From Benincasa hispida (lineage: Eukaryota > Streptophyta > Magnoliopsida > Cucurbitales > Cucurbitaceae), in the NCBI RefSeq assembly GCF_009727055.1, contig NC_052358.1:45140573-45204572 (forward strand): a stretch of 64,000 nucleotides of DNA, in the 5' to 3' direction. Of the stretch, positions 54,424-64,000 are shown piece by piece. Numbering within the stretch: the stretch's first letter is position 1; the number at the start of each line of letters is the position of its first letter. The position numbers were made by a program, and so were the translations under genes. A model generated the notes under the pieces. It was given only the letters and a program-made list of their open reading frames with translations, had not been told where the DNA came from and did not search any database.

Positions 54424-55740
54424 TGTTAGGGCCAATGCCCTAAATCTCATAGGGTATAGTTTGTAAAAATTATTGAACAAACTCATTGTGTATTCAATAA
54501 AATATATGATATTTTATTCATTGTCTACAAAATATATGATATTTTAGTTGCATTAACCACAAACCAATAAACTAACATCCAATGTTATCTTTGTAACTTA
54601 GACATGTATGAAGAGACATACGGGTGGATCGTGTTTAAGTGATAACCTAAATGGTCTATAGTAGATGGATAAGGCTAGGTACCTTATCCTGTGACACTAT
54701 GAGTATAGCCCACTTTGTAGGTGTTACAATTGTTATAAAATGCTACAAATGATCTAATCTTGATCATTCATGTATAGACATGCGAGCGAGGATATTCTAT
54801 ACAAAGGAGCTTGTATAAGATCGGACCACGAAATGTTTAGTCTCATTATATAACGCCATTCATAATAGAGACTTACATTTCACTAGGATGACCATAAATA
54901 ACATGACTTGAAGCCTGAGTGAGTTGTGAACTCCTGCCTATGAGAGCGTTTCTTTGATTTGTATGGGTGAGAGTGGCCAGATCGCCAACTCAACAAACCT
55001 ACCATGGGGATTCATCTAATTGGGGAGCTGGGAACACAGCTACACAAGATGGAATTCACTCCTTCCCCGAGGCAGGGGTAAGTAGATAAATTGCTCTCTC
55101 AATAACTGATTCCGGGTCTTGAACAATGTGGTATCACACCCTTTCCTGGCCTGAGAGGACTTAGTCATAGTTGGACTATGATCTATTGTTCATTAGAGGG
55201 ATCAATGGTACTTAAGGAGTTAGATGTAACTATAGGGGAAAAACGATAATTTGGCCTTGCTATAATTACGAGCAATTTATGAAGGATCATCGTACTATTG
55301 ATTGGTTTTATCCAATGGACACAAAAATATAACTGTAGTGGAGTACCCGAAAATTAACGGATGGTGAATAATGTAATTAAAGAGTTTAATTAATTATTCA
55401 TGTACCATTGGAGCTTTAAGCTATAGGTTCATGAGGCCCCCTTGGTAGCTCAATAGGATCGCATAGTGTCTATTCAGCACATAGTCAGTAGCTACACGAT
55501 CACATAGTATATGATACTTGACACTTGCTACTCGATCGTGTAGACTATCATGCTCATCGCATAGTCGTTAGCTACACGATCGCATGGACTTTCATGCTCA
55601 TTGCATAGTCCTAAGCTACACGATCGTTGCTTCACGATCGTTTACACTCAACACTCGTTAAAGGATGAGGCTTCAAGGCGGGCGATTTAAGACTCAGTTC
55701 ACTTGTTCGAACCGGTTGACTCAAACTTCTGTAATAGATT
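54424..55740 (+). repeat. 5' LTR of the plus-strand copia element (right end not defined)
   Basis: The first kilobase follows the LTR at 11834-13964 block by block ('aacaaacc.ataaactaac', 'cattcatgtatagacatg', 'ggagctgggaacacagctaca', 'gatggaattcactcctt', 'gttagatgtaactata'). After about 55450 the sequence differs and I could not find the LTR/primer-site junction, so the limit given is approximate. At 55455-55640 there are repeats of 'cgcatagt..agctacacgatcg'. Confidence 0.6.
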
Positions 55741-57390
55741 AGCTTTTCTTTTCCGGTTTTGAGATAAACTATCTCGGTCCATGAACTTTTATTAAATATG
55801 CATGTGATGTATGTTTATCTTATATGCCATAATGTTTGTCATATGGTTTTTAAAACCCACCATAAGTTTTGCATTATTTCATGCATCATTTTATATTATA
55901 AATGTTATAATATATTAGTATGCCTAATTAAATTATTTAAAGGGTGCTCTTGCATTATGTAATATAAGAGCTATAATATATGCATCCATTATAGCATATC
56001 CATGTATTATTTATATTATAAATGTTATATATAAGGTTGTATGTTAGCATGGAATGTATGCTTAGTTCATTACTTTATTATATAAAAGTTATATATTAGT
56101 AATGAATGAACATTGTATGAAGCATAACACTTAAGTTTATTTATAAGTGTTATAAATGACTTATGTATGTCTAGCTAGCAATGTAGAATGGTTTTAATTA
56201 TTTCATTTTTTATAAATGTTATAATTAATGAAATTAGAATTAAAATCAATAATAAGGAGTTGTATGCAAACCTTAAGCTTTAATCATCTTTTAAAAGTGT
56301 TTTAAAATTTAATTGAGATAGACCGAAAATCACATTTCTAATGAAATTAGAAATCTAAGTTTAATCTTTTGATTCGGTTTAATAGGATTAAATTGACTAA
56401 TAAAAGATTTAATATGTAACAAATATATCTATAAGGTACCTTTTGGCTAAGGTTGGGGTACTTAAGTCGATGGAAACGTCGCACCCCTACCTAGAAACCT
56501 ACCTGAAAGGTGAATTAGATAGATTTGTTACATGCATGCAAATTTTATGAAAGTCTGTTAAAGTATTTATAAGACTTAAATCATACTTGTATACTCATAA
56601 AAAAAAAAGTTATTTTTTATCAAATTAAACAAACCACTTAGTTAAAATCAGTAGCTGGATTTTCTAAGTTAATGAACCCTAGGTAGAACATTAAGTGGGA
56701 GGTAATTGCGGTATATGATACTTCACTTTACTTCTACATGTTTCTCCCTAAAAAGTTCACACCGTGATATCTATCCTCGGCCTCGAGGCACCTTTAGAGT
56801 GTCCCCCTATGGATGGCATTTGGGTAGGTATATAACAAGATAAATGGAGAGAATGTTCATAGTAAGTGGGAGCGGGATGTGTGACAACATATCCTTCGAT
56901 CTCTCTAATTAGGTTGAATAAAGTTGTGTGCATCGCCTCGTGGCACCCTGGGAGTGTCCCCCAAAAGGATGGCAATTTTTGACAACCCTTTATTTGATCT
57001 CCAGAAATGGATAGGGTTGCTTTAGTCTCTTGTCCTAATTGGCTTTTCCTTAAGGTTGGCTCATTAGGACGGGACTCTAGGGCCTAAAACGAGGGGTTAC
57101 ACTTACACAAAAATTGTTAAGGATGTTAACAAATTCTGGACCGAACAATGGTGATTATTAGATTCAGTTACAAGGAGTTGTTTCTATCTAATGGTTAAGA
57201 TTGTCTTATTCCAGTGAAGGGGCACTTGATCACCCTACGGTGACTTTTGTCCTGTCTCACTGGAGCTTCATTGAAAAATAGATGTCACTTAGGGTACACT
57301 AAGACTATTTTGCTAAAACTTGGTTGGTTTTAAAAGTGGTTTAATGCAAGTAGACTTAGTAAGTTTGTTTATTTTTCAGCATTTTCAATT
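55741..57390 (+). other. leader (and possibly LTR end) of the plus-strand copia element
   Basis: This is non-coding DNA before gag. At 55880-56230 a degenerate tandem phrase 'tttatattataaatgttatatta' recurs about every 90-100 bases. At 56781-56821 and 56936-56977 there is a direct repeat of the type CCTCG(A/T)GGCACC..GAGTGTCCCCC..GGATGGCA. No primer-binding site was recognised. Confidence 0.5.
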
Positions 57391-58331
57391 ATGGCTACCG
57401 TTACTGTTTTATTACTTGTCGTTGATAAACTGACTGGTGAAAATTACGCTAGTTGGAAAAATACTATTAACACGATTTTGATCATCGATGATCTAAGGTT
57501 CGTCCTTACGGAGGAGTGTCCTCCTATTCCACCTCCTACTGTTGCTCGAAACGTTCTCGAGACGCGTATGAGCGTTGGACATGGGCAAACGAAAAGGCCT
57601 AAGCGTACATCTTGGCTAGCCTTAATGACGTTTAGGACAAGAAGCATGAGCCCATGACCACTGCACGCAAGATCATGGAGTCCCTGAGCAGAATGTTCGG
57701 ACAACCTTCCACACAGCTCAGGTACGGTGCTCTAAAGTACATCTTCAATTCACGGATGAAGGAGGGAACATCTATTCGAGAACACGTTCTCAATATGATG
57801 GTCCACTTCAACGTGGTGGAGATGAACGGGTCGAGCATCGATGAGGCTACCCAGATTAGCATTATTTTGGAGTCATTACTAGAAAGCTTCCTTCACTTCG
57901 TTAGCAACGCTGTTTTGAACAGGGTTGACTACAACCTTACAACTCTAATCAATGAGTTGTAGACTTTTAAATCTCTGCTGAAAAGCAAGGAGAAAAAGGT
58001 TGGTGAGGAAAATGTTGCCTCATCTTCCAAAAAGTTCCATAAAGGTTTGACCTTTAGAACTAAGTCTGCACCTTCTACTTCTGACATCAGAAAGTGGAAA
58101 AAGAAGAACAAGGGTTATAAGAGGAAGGCGCCTGTTAACCTACAACCTACTACTCCAAGGGGTAGGCAACCAGTGAGGGTTTACAAAGGAAAATGTTTCC
58201 ATTGCAACCAGGATGAGCATTGGAAGAAGAACTGCCCAAGATATTTGGCTAAGAAGAAGAAGGCCAAACAAGGTAAATATGATTTACAAGTTTTGGAAAC
58301 TTGTTTAGTGGAGAATGATGATTCTACCTAG
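57391..58331 (+). pseudogene. copia gag with CCHC zinc knuckle, frameshifted
   Basis: The ATG at 57391 opens a gag frame (VDKLTGENYASWKNTINTIL, DDLRFVLTEECPPIP). It shifts near 57570, then continues in the frame with KIMESLSRMFGQPSTQLRYG, MKEGTSIREHVLNMMVHFNV and ISIILESLLESFLHFV (57654-57962), then a stop. The knuckle CFHCNQDEHWKKNC lies at about 58193-58234. Gag assembles the particle and binds RNA; the knuckle has E where Gly usually precedes His. The copia-type order and spacing are typical of the common plant gag of about 300 residues. Confidence 0.88.
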
Positions 58332-59640
58332 ATTATTGACTCTAGGGCCACTAACCATGTTTGTTCTTCATTTTAGGGAATTACTTCTTGGCAGCAGTTT
58401 AGTGCTGATGAGATGATGATGCAAGTTGGAACTGAGCACGTCACCTCAACTGTGGTAGTCGGAGGTCTCCTGTTGACTTTACATAATAGGTTTATCATTT
58501 TGAATGATGTCTATATAGTTCTCGAGTTAAAGAGGAACTTCATTTCAGTAAAGTCATTGCTTGAATATAATTATCAAATAGATTTTTCAGTTAATAAAGT
58601 GTTTATTTCGAAAAATCGTATTGATGTATGTTCAGCTCAACTGGCAAATAATTTTTATGTGCTAAGGTCGTTAGCAACAAATGGCCTCCATAACATAGAG
58701 ATGTTTAAAATTTTCGTAACTCAAAATAAATGACTTAAAATTTCTCCTAATGAAAATGCCCAACTTTGGCACCTACGTTTAGGACACATTAATCTCAATA
58801 GGATTGAGAGATTGGTGAAGAATGGACTTCTAAGCGAGTTAGAAGAAAAGTATTTACCTACGTGCGAGTTATGCCTTGAAGGCAAAATGACTAAAAGGCC
58901 TTTTACTAGAAAAGATTATAGGGCCAAAGAGCCTTTAGAGCTAGTGCATTCAAACCTTTGTGGTCCGATGATTGTACGAGCCAATGGAGGTTATAAATAT
59001 TTTATCACTTTTACTGATGATTATTCAAGGTATGGGTACATTTATTTAATGCAACATAAGTCTGAATCCTTTGAAAAGTTCAAAGAGTTCAAGGCTGAAG
59101 TTGAAAACGCATTATACAGAATGATTAAAACACTTCGATCTAATCGAGGTGGAGAGTTTTTGTAATCTGATTTCCATAACTATATAATAGAACATGGAAT
59201 AGTTTCCCAACTCTCAGCACCTGGTACACCTTAGCAGAATGGTGTATCAGAGAGGATAAATCGAACCCTATTGGACATGGTTCAGTCTATGATGAGTTAA
59301 GCTTCCTTACCTGACTCGTTTTGGGGTTTTGCAGTAGAGATTACAACTTATATTCTAAATTGTGTTCCATCCACGAGTGTTGCCAAAACACCATTGGAGT
59401 TATGGAATGGTCGTAAAACTAGTTTACGTCATTTCCGTATTTGAGGTAGCCCGGCATATGTGATTGAGGCTAATCCTAAGAAACTAGAACCACATTCGAG
59501 GTTATGCGTATTTGTAGGCTACCCCAAGGGAATGAGATGAGGTTATGTTTATGATCCTAAAGAAAACAAAGTGTTTGTATCGACAAATGCATTTTTCTTG
59601 AGGAGGATCATATAAGGGAGCACATACCTAGAAGTAAAAT
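58332..59640 (+). pseudogene. copia protease and integrase, with stops
   Basis: Just after gag the frame contains IIDSRATNHVC, the protease active-site region (usual DSGATNH, here DSRATNH). After a protease/pre-integrase part (58413-58733), LRLGHINLNRIERLVKNGLL, CELCLEGKMTKRPFT and LVHSNLCGPM form the zinc-binding and start of integrase. TDDYSRYGYIYLMQHKSESF and the RSNRGGEFL and HGIVSQLSAPGTP blocks follow, with PQQNG read as P-stop-QNG. The integrase C-terminal GSPAYV..VGYPKG part lies near 59450-59530. At least five in-frame stops are seen. Confidence 0.88.
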
Positions 59641-60454
59641 CTTATTGAATGAGCTTTCCAAAGAAACTACTGAATCTTCAACAAGAGTTGTTGAAGAGCC
59701 TATAAACTCAACAAGAGTTGTTGACGTAGGTTCATCTAGTAGGTCAAATCTACCTCAAGTGTTGAGGGAACCTTGACGTAGTGGGAGGATTGCGAACCCA
59801 CCTATTTGCTATCTGGGTTTAACTGAAATCCTAACTATGGTAGCTGATGGTGAGGTTAAGGATCTTTTTTCTTACAAGAAGGCAATGGAGGTGTTGACAA
59901 AGATGAATGGATCAAAGCCATGAATCTCGAAATGGAGTCTATGTACTTCAATTTTGTTTGGGATCTTGTAGATCAACCTGATGGGGTTAAACCTATAGGT
60001 TGCAAATGGATCTATAAGAGAAAACAGGGTGCTGATGGGAAGGTGTAAACCTTCAAGGCTAGACTAGTGGCAAAGGGTTATACCCAGGTAAAGGGAGTCG
60101 ACTATGAGGAGACTTTCTCGTCTGTTACCATGCTGAAGTCTATCCGAATCCTTTTATCCATTGCCTCATATTATGACTATGAGATATGACAAATGGATGT
60201 CAAGACTGCTTTTTTAAATGGCAATCTTGAGGAGACCATTTATATGGTGCAGCCCGAGGGATTCATAGTCCAAGGTCAAGAGCAAAAGGTTTGCAAGCTA
60301 AATCGATCCAATTATTGACTGAAACAGGCATGTCGATCTTGGAATATAAGGTTTGATACTGCGATCAAATCTTATGGCTTTGATCAGAACGTCGATGAGC
60401 CTTGTTTTTACAAGAAAATCATCAACAATTCAGTAGTTTTCCTAGTGTTATATG
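59641..60454 (+). pseudogene. copia reverse transcriptase, truncated at the YVDD site
   Basis: The plus-strand frame shows WDLVDQPDGVKPIGCKWIYK, then [59 protein letters not shown], and finally FDQNVDEPCFYKK with NNSVVFLVLYV. The next codons should be the catalytic Asp pair but are replaced by the minus-strand LTR at 60455. Stops are present near 60046, 60187 and 60316. The enzyme would be inactive even without the insertion. Confidence 0.9.
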
Positions 60455-62590
60455 TGAAGGAAATCGAACACGAGAATTTTCATGAGCAGCAGAAGGATCT
60501 TTCCAAATTTCAATCGTATATGAACATTACAATTACACTCACAAACAGAAACAAACAGTTATGCATAAAATACAAATTATAGCATGCTTTGCTATAGATC
60601 AAGGACAAGAATCAACAAACCTTTGCAGACTCATCTTCAAGTTCCTTGATCACAAATGCTCGATCATAACAACACAGCAACACACGAACGTTCATCCAAC
60701 ACGATCGCTACACTGCACGAACACCGCGCACTCGAACAAAGCGATCACCAAAGTCACAAACACCCCAAACTTCGCGAACAACCTCCACATAACCTCGACT
60801 GTGTCGAGTTGAGTAAGACACGACCAAGAAGGTTACCTTGGTATTCTTGGNGTTGAGTAAGACACGACCAAGAAGGTTACCTTGGTATTCTTGGTGTGAG
60901 AATCCAGAGAGTGGGCTCTGTGTGGACTTGGTTTGAGGTAGAAAACTGAAGGAGGAACAATCATGTAAACGATTGAGCAAGTGGGAGATGAAACAACTAT
61001 AGTATAGGTCAATGCCCAATCGTTTAGTAAAAGCTATATGATCATCTAGCAAAAGCTATGCGATCGTTTAGCTCATCGTCTAGCTAAGTGTCTATCGTGT
61101 AAGAACACTCCACGATTGTTTAGCTAACTCCAAGCCGTCGCTTAGTAAATCTAATTTACTTGATAACTTCTCCGTGAGAACTTTCCAAATCAAAATTTTG
61201 CAAATCTTTTTTCTTACTAAAATTAGGAAAACAGTTTTTCTTTTATCTCACGGTTACCATGAAACCACCAATAACTTCCAACTCAATTGGTTATTAGAGA
61301 AAAAGAGATAATTATCCAATAATTAATAATATTATAAATATAAATGACAACGAACTTACCATAATATATTTATAACCTATAGTTTTAATATTTCATCTCA
61401 TGAAACATATAAACCCCTTTTTTCTATTCCATGGCACTTAATATAAATCTCATTTACATTAATCCTCCACTTGATGTATCTCATACACCATACCGATCAT
61501 ATCATATATAATCGAATTACCTCTTGTCAATTTGAACATTTCAAATCAACACCAAGAAATGATCCTCAACTTGAATCCATTGAGTTACCAAGGGGACCTT
61601 ATGGACCTGTAGCTCGAAGCTCCAACGGTGCGTGAATAACTGACTAAACTCTTTAGTCACAGGATCTACCATCCATTAACTGCTAGGCACTCAACCGACA
61701 GCTAAACTCTTCTTTCCATAGATATATTATGTTTCCATCTTAACCAATCAACGGTGCGACAACCCTTCACAAATCGCTCGTAAGTACAACTCGGTCAATA
61801 ACCGTTATGTCCTTGTAGTTACATCTAACTCCTTCAGTACCACTGATCCTTCTAATGAACATAAGTCATAGTCTTACTATGACTGAGTTCTCTCTTCCAA
61901 AGAGAAGTTGTGGCCACTATGTTCAAGCCTCCGAATCAGCCCTTAAGGGAGCAATCTATCTACTTACCCCTGCTTTGGGAAGGAGTGAATTCCATTTTGT
62001 GTAATTGAGTTCCCAGCTCCTAAATCAGACAAGTCCCCAAAAAGGTAGGAATGTTGCATTGGCAATCTGGCCACTCTCACCCATACTAATCAAAAGACCG
62101 CCCTTAAAGGCAGAAGTTCCCAAAACACTCAGGATTAAGGTCGTGTCACCTATGGTCGTTTAGGTGAGATGTAAGTCCCCAGTATCAACAGTGTTATATA
62201 CAAAGACTAGTCATTTATGATCTGGTCTTATACAAAATCTTTGTATAGGACACCCCCGCTCACATGTCTCTACATGAATGGTCAGGATCTACCATCTGTA
62301 GTAGTTTACAACACTTGCAAACCTCTACAAAGCGGGTAGTATCCGTAGTGTCACCAAGATCAGGTATCCCACCTTAATCCTTAAACTACAAACATATTTA
62401 GGTTATCACTTAAGGAATGACACACTTGTATATCTTATATACATGCTTAAGTTTACATAAGATAACCATGAAGCTTTGTTTATTGGATATGAGTAAATGT
62501 CAGAATGAAATAATAGTTATTTTATTCATAAACAATGTGTATAATTACAAACAACGAGACTCTGGGAGAATTAGGATACCAATCCCAACA
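60455..62590 (-). repeat. 3' LTR of the minus-strand copia element
   Basis: On the minus strand it starts TGTTGGGATTGGTATCC at 62590 and ends GATTTCCTTCA at 60455. The length (2136) and ends match the solo LTR at 11834-13964 (2131, ending GAGTTCCTTCA). It contains a single N at 60851 between two identical 43-base copies (60808-60850 and 60852-60894). Confidence 0.87.
60851..60851. other. single N between exact 43-base copies
   Basis: 60808-60850 and 60852-60894 are identical. This is the signature of an overlap that was not merged during gap closing. Confidence 0.95.
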
Positions 62591-62605
62591 ATTTTCCACT
62601 TGTCC
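62591..62605 (-). other. polypurine tract
   Basis: The minus strand reads GGACAAGTGGAAAAT directly before the LTR start TGTTGGG. This is the expected plus-strand primer of the element. Confidence 0.65.
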
Positions 62606-62697
62606 TAATGTCTCGGGAGACTAATGTACAATATAAGAAAAAACATGTACAATATACAATAAACTAGGGCATACCCCAATATCATCTCCCACTTGCC

Positions 62698-63520
62698 CTA
62701 GAAAAAATGCCACATGTCCCGCAGACCCAGACTCTTCAGGTTACCCTCAAACGCTTTAGCCATGGGAGCCTTTATAAAGAGATCAGTAACGTTGTGCTCC
62801 GATGCAATCTTCGTGACTATCACATCACTGCGATGCACAATCTTCCTGATCAAGTGGTATTTCTGTTCTATATGTTTACCCCGACGATGACTCCGAGGCT
62901 CCTTTAAATTTTCCACAGCTCCGTTGTTATCACTATAGAGAGAGAGAGGTAAATCCATATTTGGAACAACTTCCAAATCCGAAAGGAATTTCCTCAGCCA
63001 AACAACCTCTTTAGCTTCTTCACAAGCTGCTACATATTTGGCTTCCATAGTGGAGTCAGTGATGCATCCTTTCTTGATGCTTCGCCATAACACAGGCTCT
63101 CCATTCAGAGTGAGCACTGACCCTGATGTCGATTTTTTAGAATCTCTATCAGTCTAAAAGTCAGAGTCTGTGTATCCTGTAAGGATTAGATCCTCATCTT
63201 CATACACGAGTATGTAGTCTCTCATTCTCCAAAGATACTTGAGGATCATCTTGACCGCCATCTAGTGATCAAATCCTGGATTGGACTAATAACGATTAAC
63301 AATCCTTACTGCATAGAAAATGTCGGGTCTGGTACACAACATTGCATACATTAAGCTCTCTACAGCTGAAGCATAGGGAATTCGTCTCATCTCCTCAACT
63401 TCTTGAGGTGTCTTAGGACATTGATACTTAGACAAAATGGTTCCATGCCTGAAGGGTAACAAACCCCTCTTGGAATCTTGCATTTTGTACATGATCAACA
63501 TTTGATCGATGTATGATGCC
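62698..63520 (-). pseudogene. copia RNase H domain (partly open)
   Basis: The minus-strand frame 63117-62698 is open for 139 codons: CITDSTMEAKYVAACEEAKE (the conserved ST-EAEY-like block), VVWLRKFLSDLEVV, LYSDNNGAVENLKEP (SDN block), GKHIEQKYHLIR, and a tail ending LGLRDMWHFF. Upstream, in another frame, come MLCTRPDIFYAV and SKYQCPKTPQEVEEMRRIPY (63286-63501), the RT/RNase H connector. RNase H degrades the RNA template. It is the best-preserved TE frame in the window, but it is split by a shift and by a stop near 63155. Confidence 0.88.
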
Positions 63521-64000
63521 TGAGATAAGGCTAACCGTTTGTTCTTATGATCCTAAATGATCTAGATCCCTAGAACATACCGTGCCTCACCCAAATATTT
63601 CAATTGGAACTAGGCAGCTAGCCATTTCTTAATGTCAGTCAAATACTCTATATATCATTCCCAATAAGTAGGATATCATCCACATATAGTACCAGGAAAG
63701 CTACTAAGCTGTTGATGATCTTCTTGTAGACACAAGACTCATCAATATTCTAATCAAAGCCAAACGACTTGACCACGATGTCAAATCTGATGTTCCATGA
63801 TCTAGATGCTTGTTTCAGCCCATAAATGGATCTATTGAGATTGTAAATTTTTTGCTCTTGATCTGAAACTATGAACCCCTCTGGTTGATTCATATAGATG
63901 GTTTCCTCAAGATTACTATCAAGAAAGGCAGTCTTGACGTCCATTTTCCATATTTCATAATCATAAAATGTGGCTATGAAAAGGAGTATCCTGTAGACTT
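63521..64000 (-). pseudogene. copia reverse transcriptase, continues outside the window
   Basis: The minus strand encodes MDVKTAFLDSNLEETIYMNQ, EGFIVSDQEQKIYNLNRSIY, GLKQASRSWNIRFD (63750-63944), then, after a stop, ELGYDFD-like and AFLVLYVDDILLIGN near 63640-63720. The YVDD site is intact here. Stops and shifts (near 63745 and 63640-63600) break the frame. Confidence 0.87.

Larger units (their letters stand above)
54424..60454 (+). mobile_element. Ty1/copia retrotransposon (family A LTR), plus strand, 3' end lost to nesting
   Basis: The LTR starts TGTTAGGGCCAATGCCC at 54424 inside the Athila gag. A long leader follows, then gag from 57391, protease, integrase and reverse transcriptase up to VFLVLYV at 60454, where a minus-strand relative is inserted. 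CTATA precedes the start (54419-54423); its partner would lie outside the window. Many in-frame stops show it is dead. Confidence 0.9.
60455..64000 (-). mobile_element. Ty1/copia retrotransposon (family A), minus strand, runs off the window
   Basis: From the left the order is 3' LTR (60455-62590), purine tract, then RNase H and RT remnants in minus orientation to the window edge. It is inserted at the YVDD codons of the plus-strand relative (bases before it: ATATG, 60450-60454). It is the same family as its host, judging from the near-identical RT words (DVKTAFLDSNLEETIYM against DVKTAFLNGNLEETIYM). Its 5' end, gag and integrase lie outside. Confidence 0.9.

Noticed and set aside
62600..62694. 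LTR start at TGATATTGGGG with purine tract AAGTGGGAGA
   Set aside because: The alternative start TGTTGGG at 62590 matches the starts and length of other family members; the former is internal sequence after the stop codon of pol.

Overview
The window looks like nuclear DNA of a flowering plant, most likely a eudicot. It is AT-rich, has almost no long open frames, and is filled with layers of plant transposable elements. Several LTR families and the ULP1-carrying Mutator element resemble those I know from cucurbits, so Cucurbitaceae is my best guess; this is an inference, not proof. I see only one apparently intact host gene: a single-exon AP2/ERF repressor-type transcription factor on the minus strand at 24163-24624.

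Layout. 1-1431: broken copia LTR pieces in opposite orientations. 1446-8050: AT-rich DNA with terminal-inverted-repeat elements. 8054 to about 9870: a CACTA end with an exon-like scrap. 10209-19330: a minus-strand Ty1/copia element, itself hit by two solo LTRs (11834-13964, duplication CCTTA; 17277-19190, duplication ATACC, landing at the primer-binding site). 22545-23105: organelle-like DNA including a plastid ycf2 piece. 24163-24624: the ERF gene, followed by a 20-base gap and AT-rich DNA.

28617-40246: a second minus-strand copia element (Retrofit/Hopscotch-like) with both LTRs and the duplication AATTT. It contains a 4.7-kb CACTA element (31176-35920, duplication TTT) and a truncated LTR (about 36500-38041). 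The CACTA carries exon-sized pieces that I read as PEP carboxykinase, villin and cullin, so it is a Pack-CACTA. 42915-51005: a Mutator-like element with long inverted repeats and a 10-bp flanking repeat. It carries a decayed MURA transposase on the plus strand and a decayed DUF1985/ULP1-protease gene on the minus strand. 52489-54423: the start of an Athila-like gypsy element, cut by a plus-strand copia element (54424-60454). That element is in turn cut at its reverse-transcriptase active-site codons by a minus-strand relative (60455 to beyond the window end).

Almost all TE genes carry stops and frameshifts and look dead. The most notable content is the gene-capturing CACTA, the ULP1-carrying Mutator element, and two single-N assembly joins flanked by duplicated sequence.
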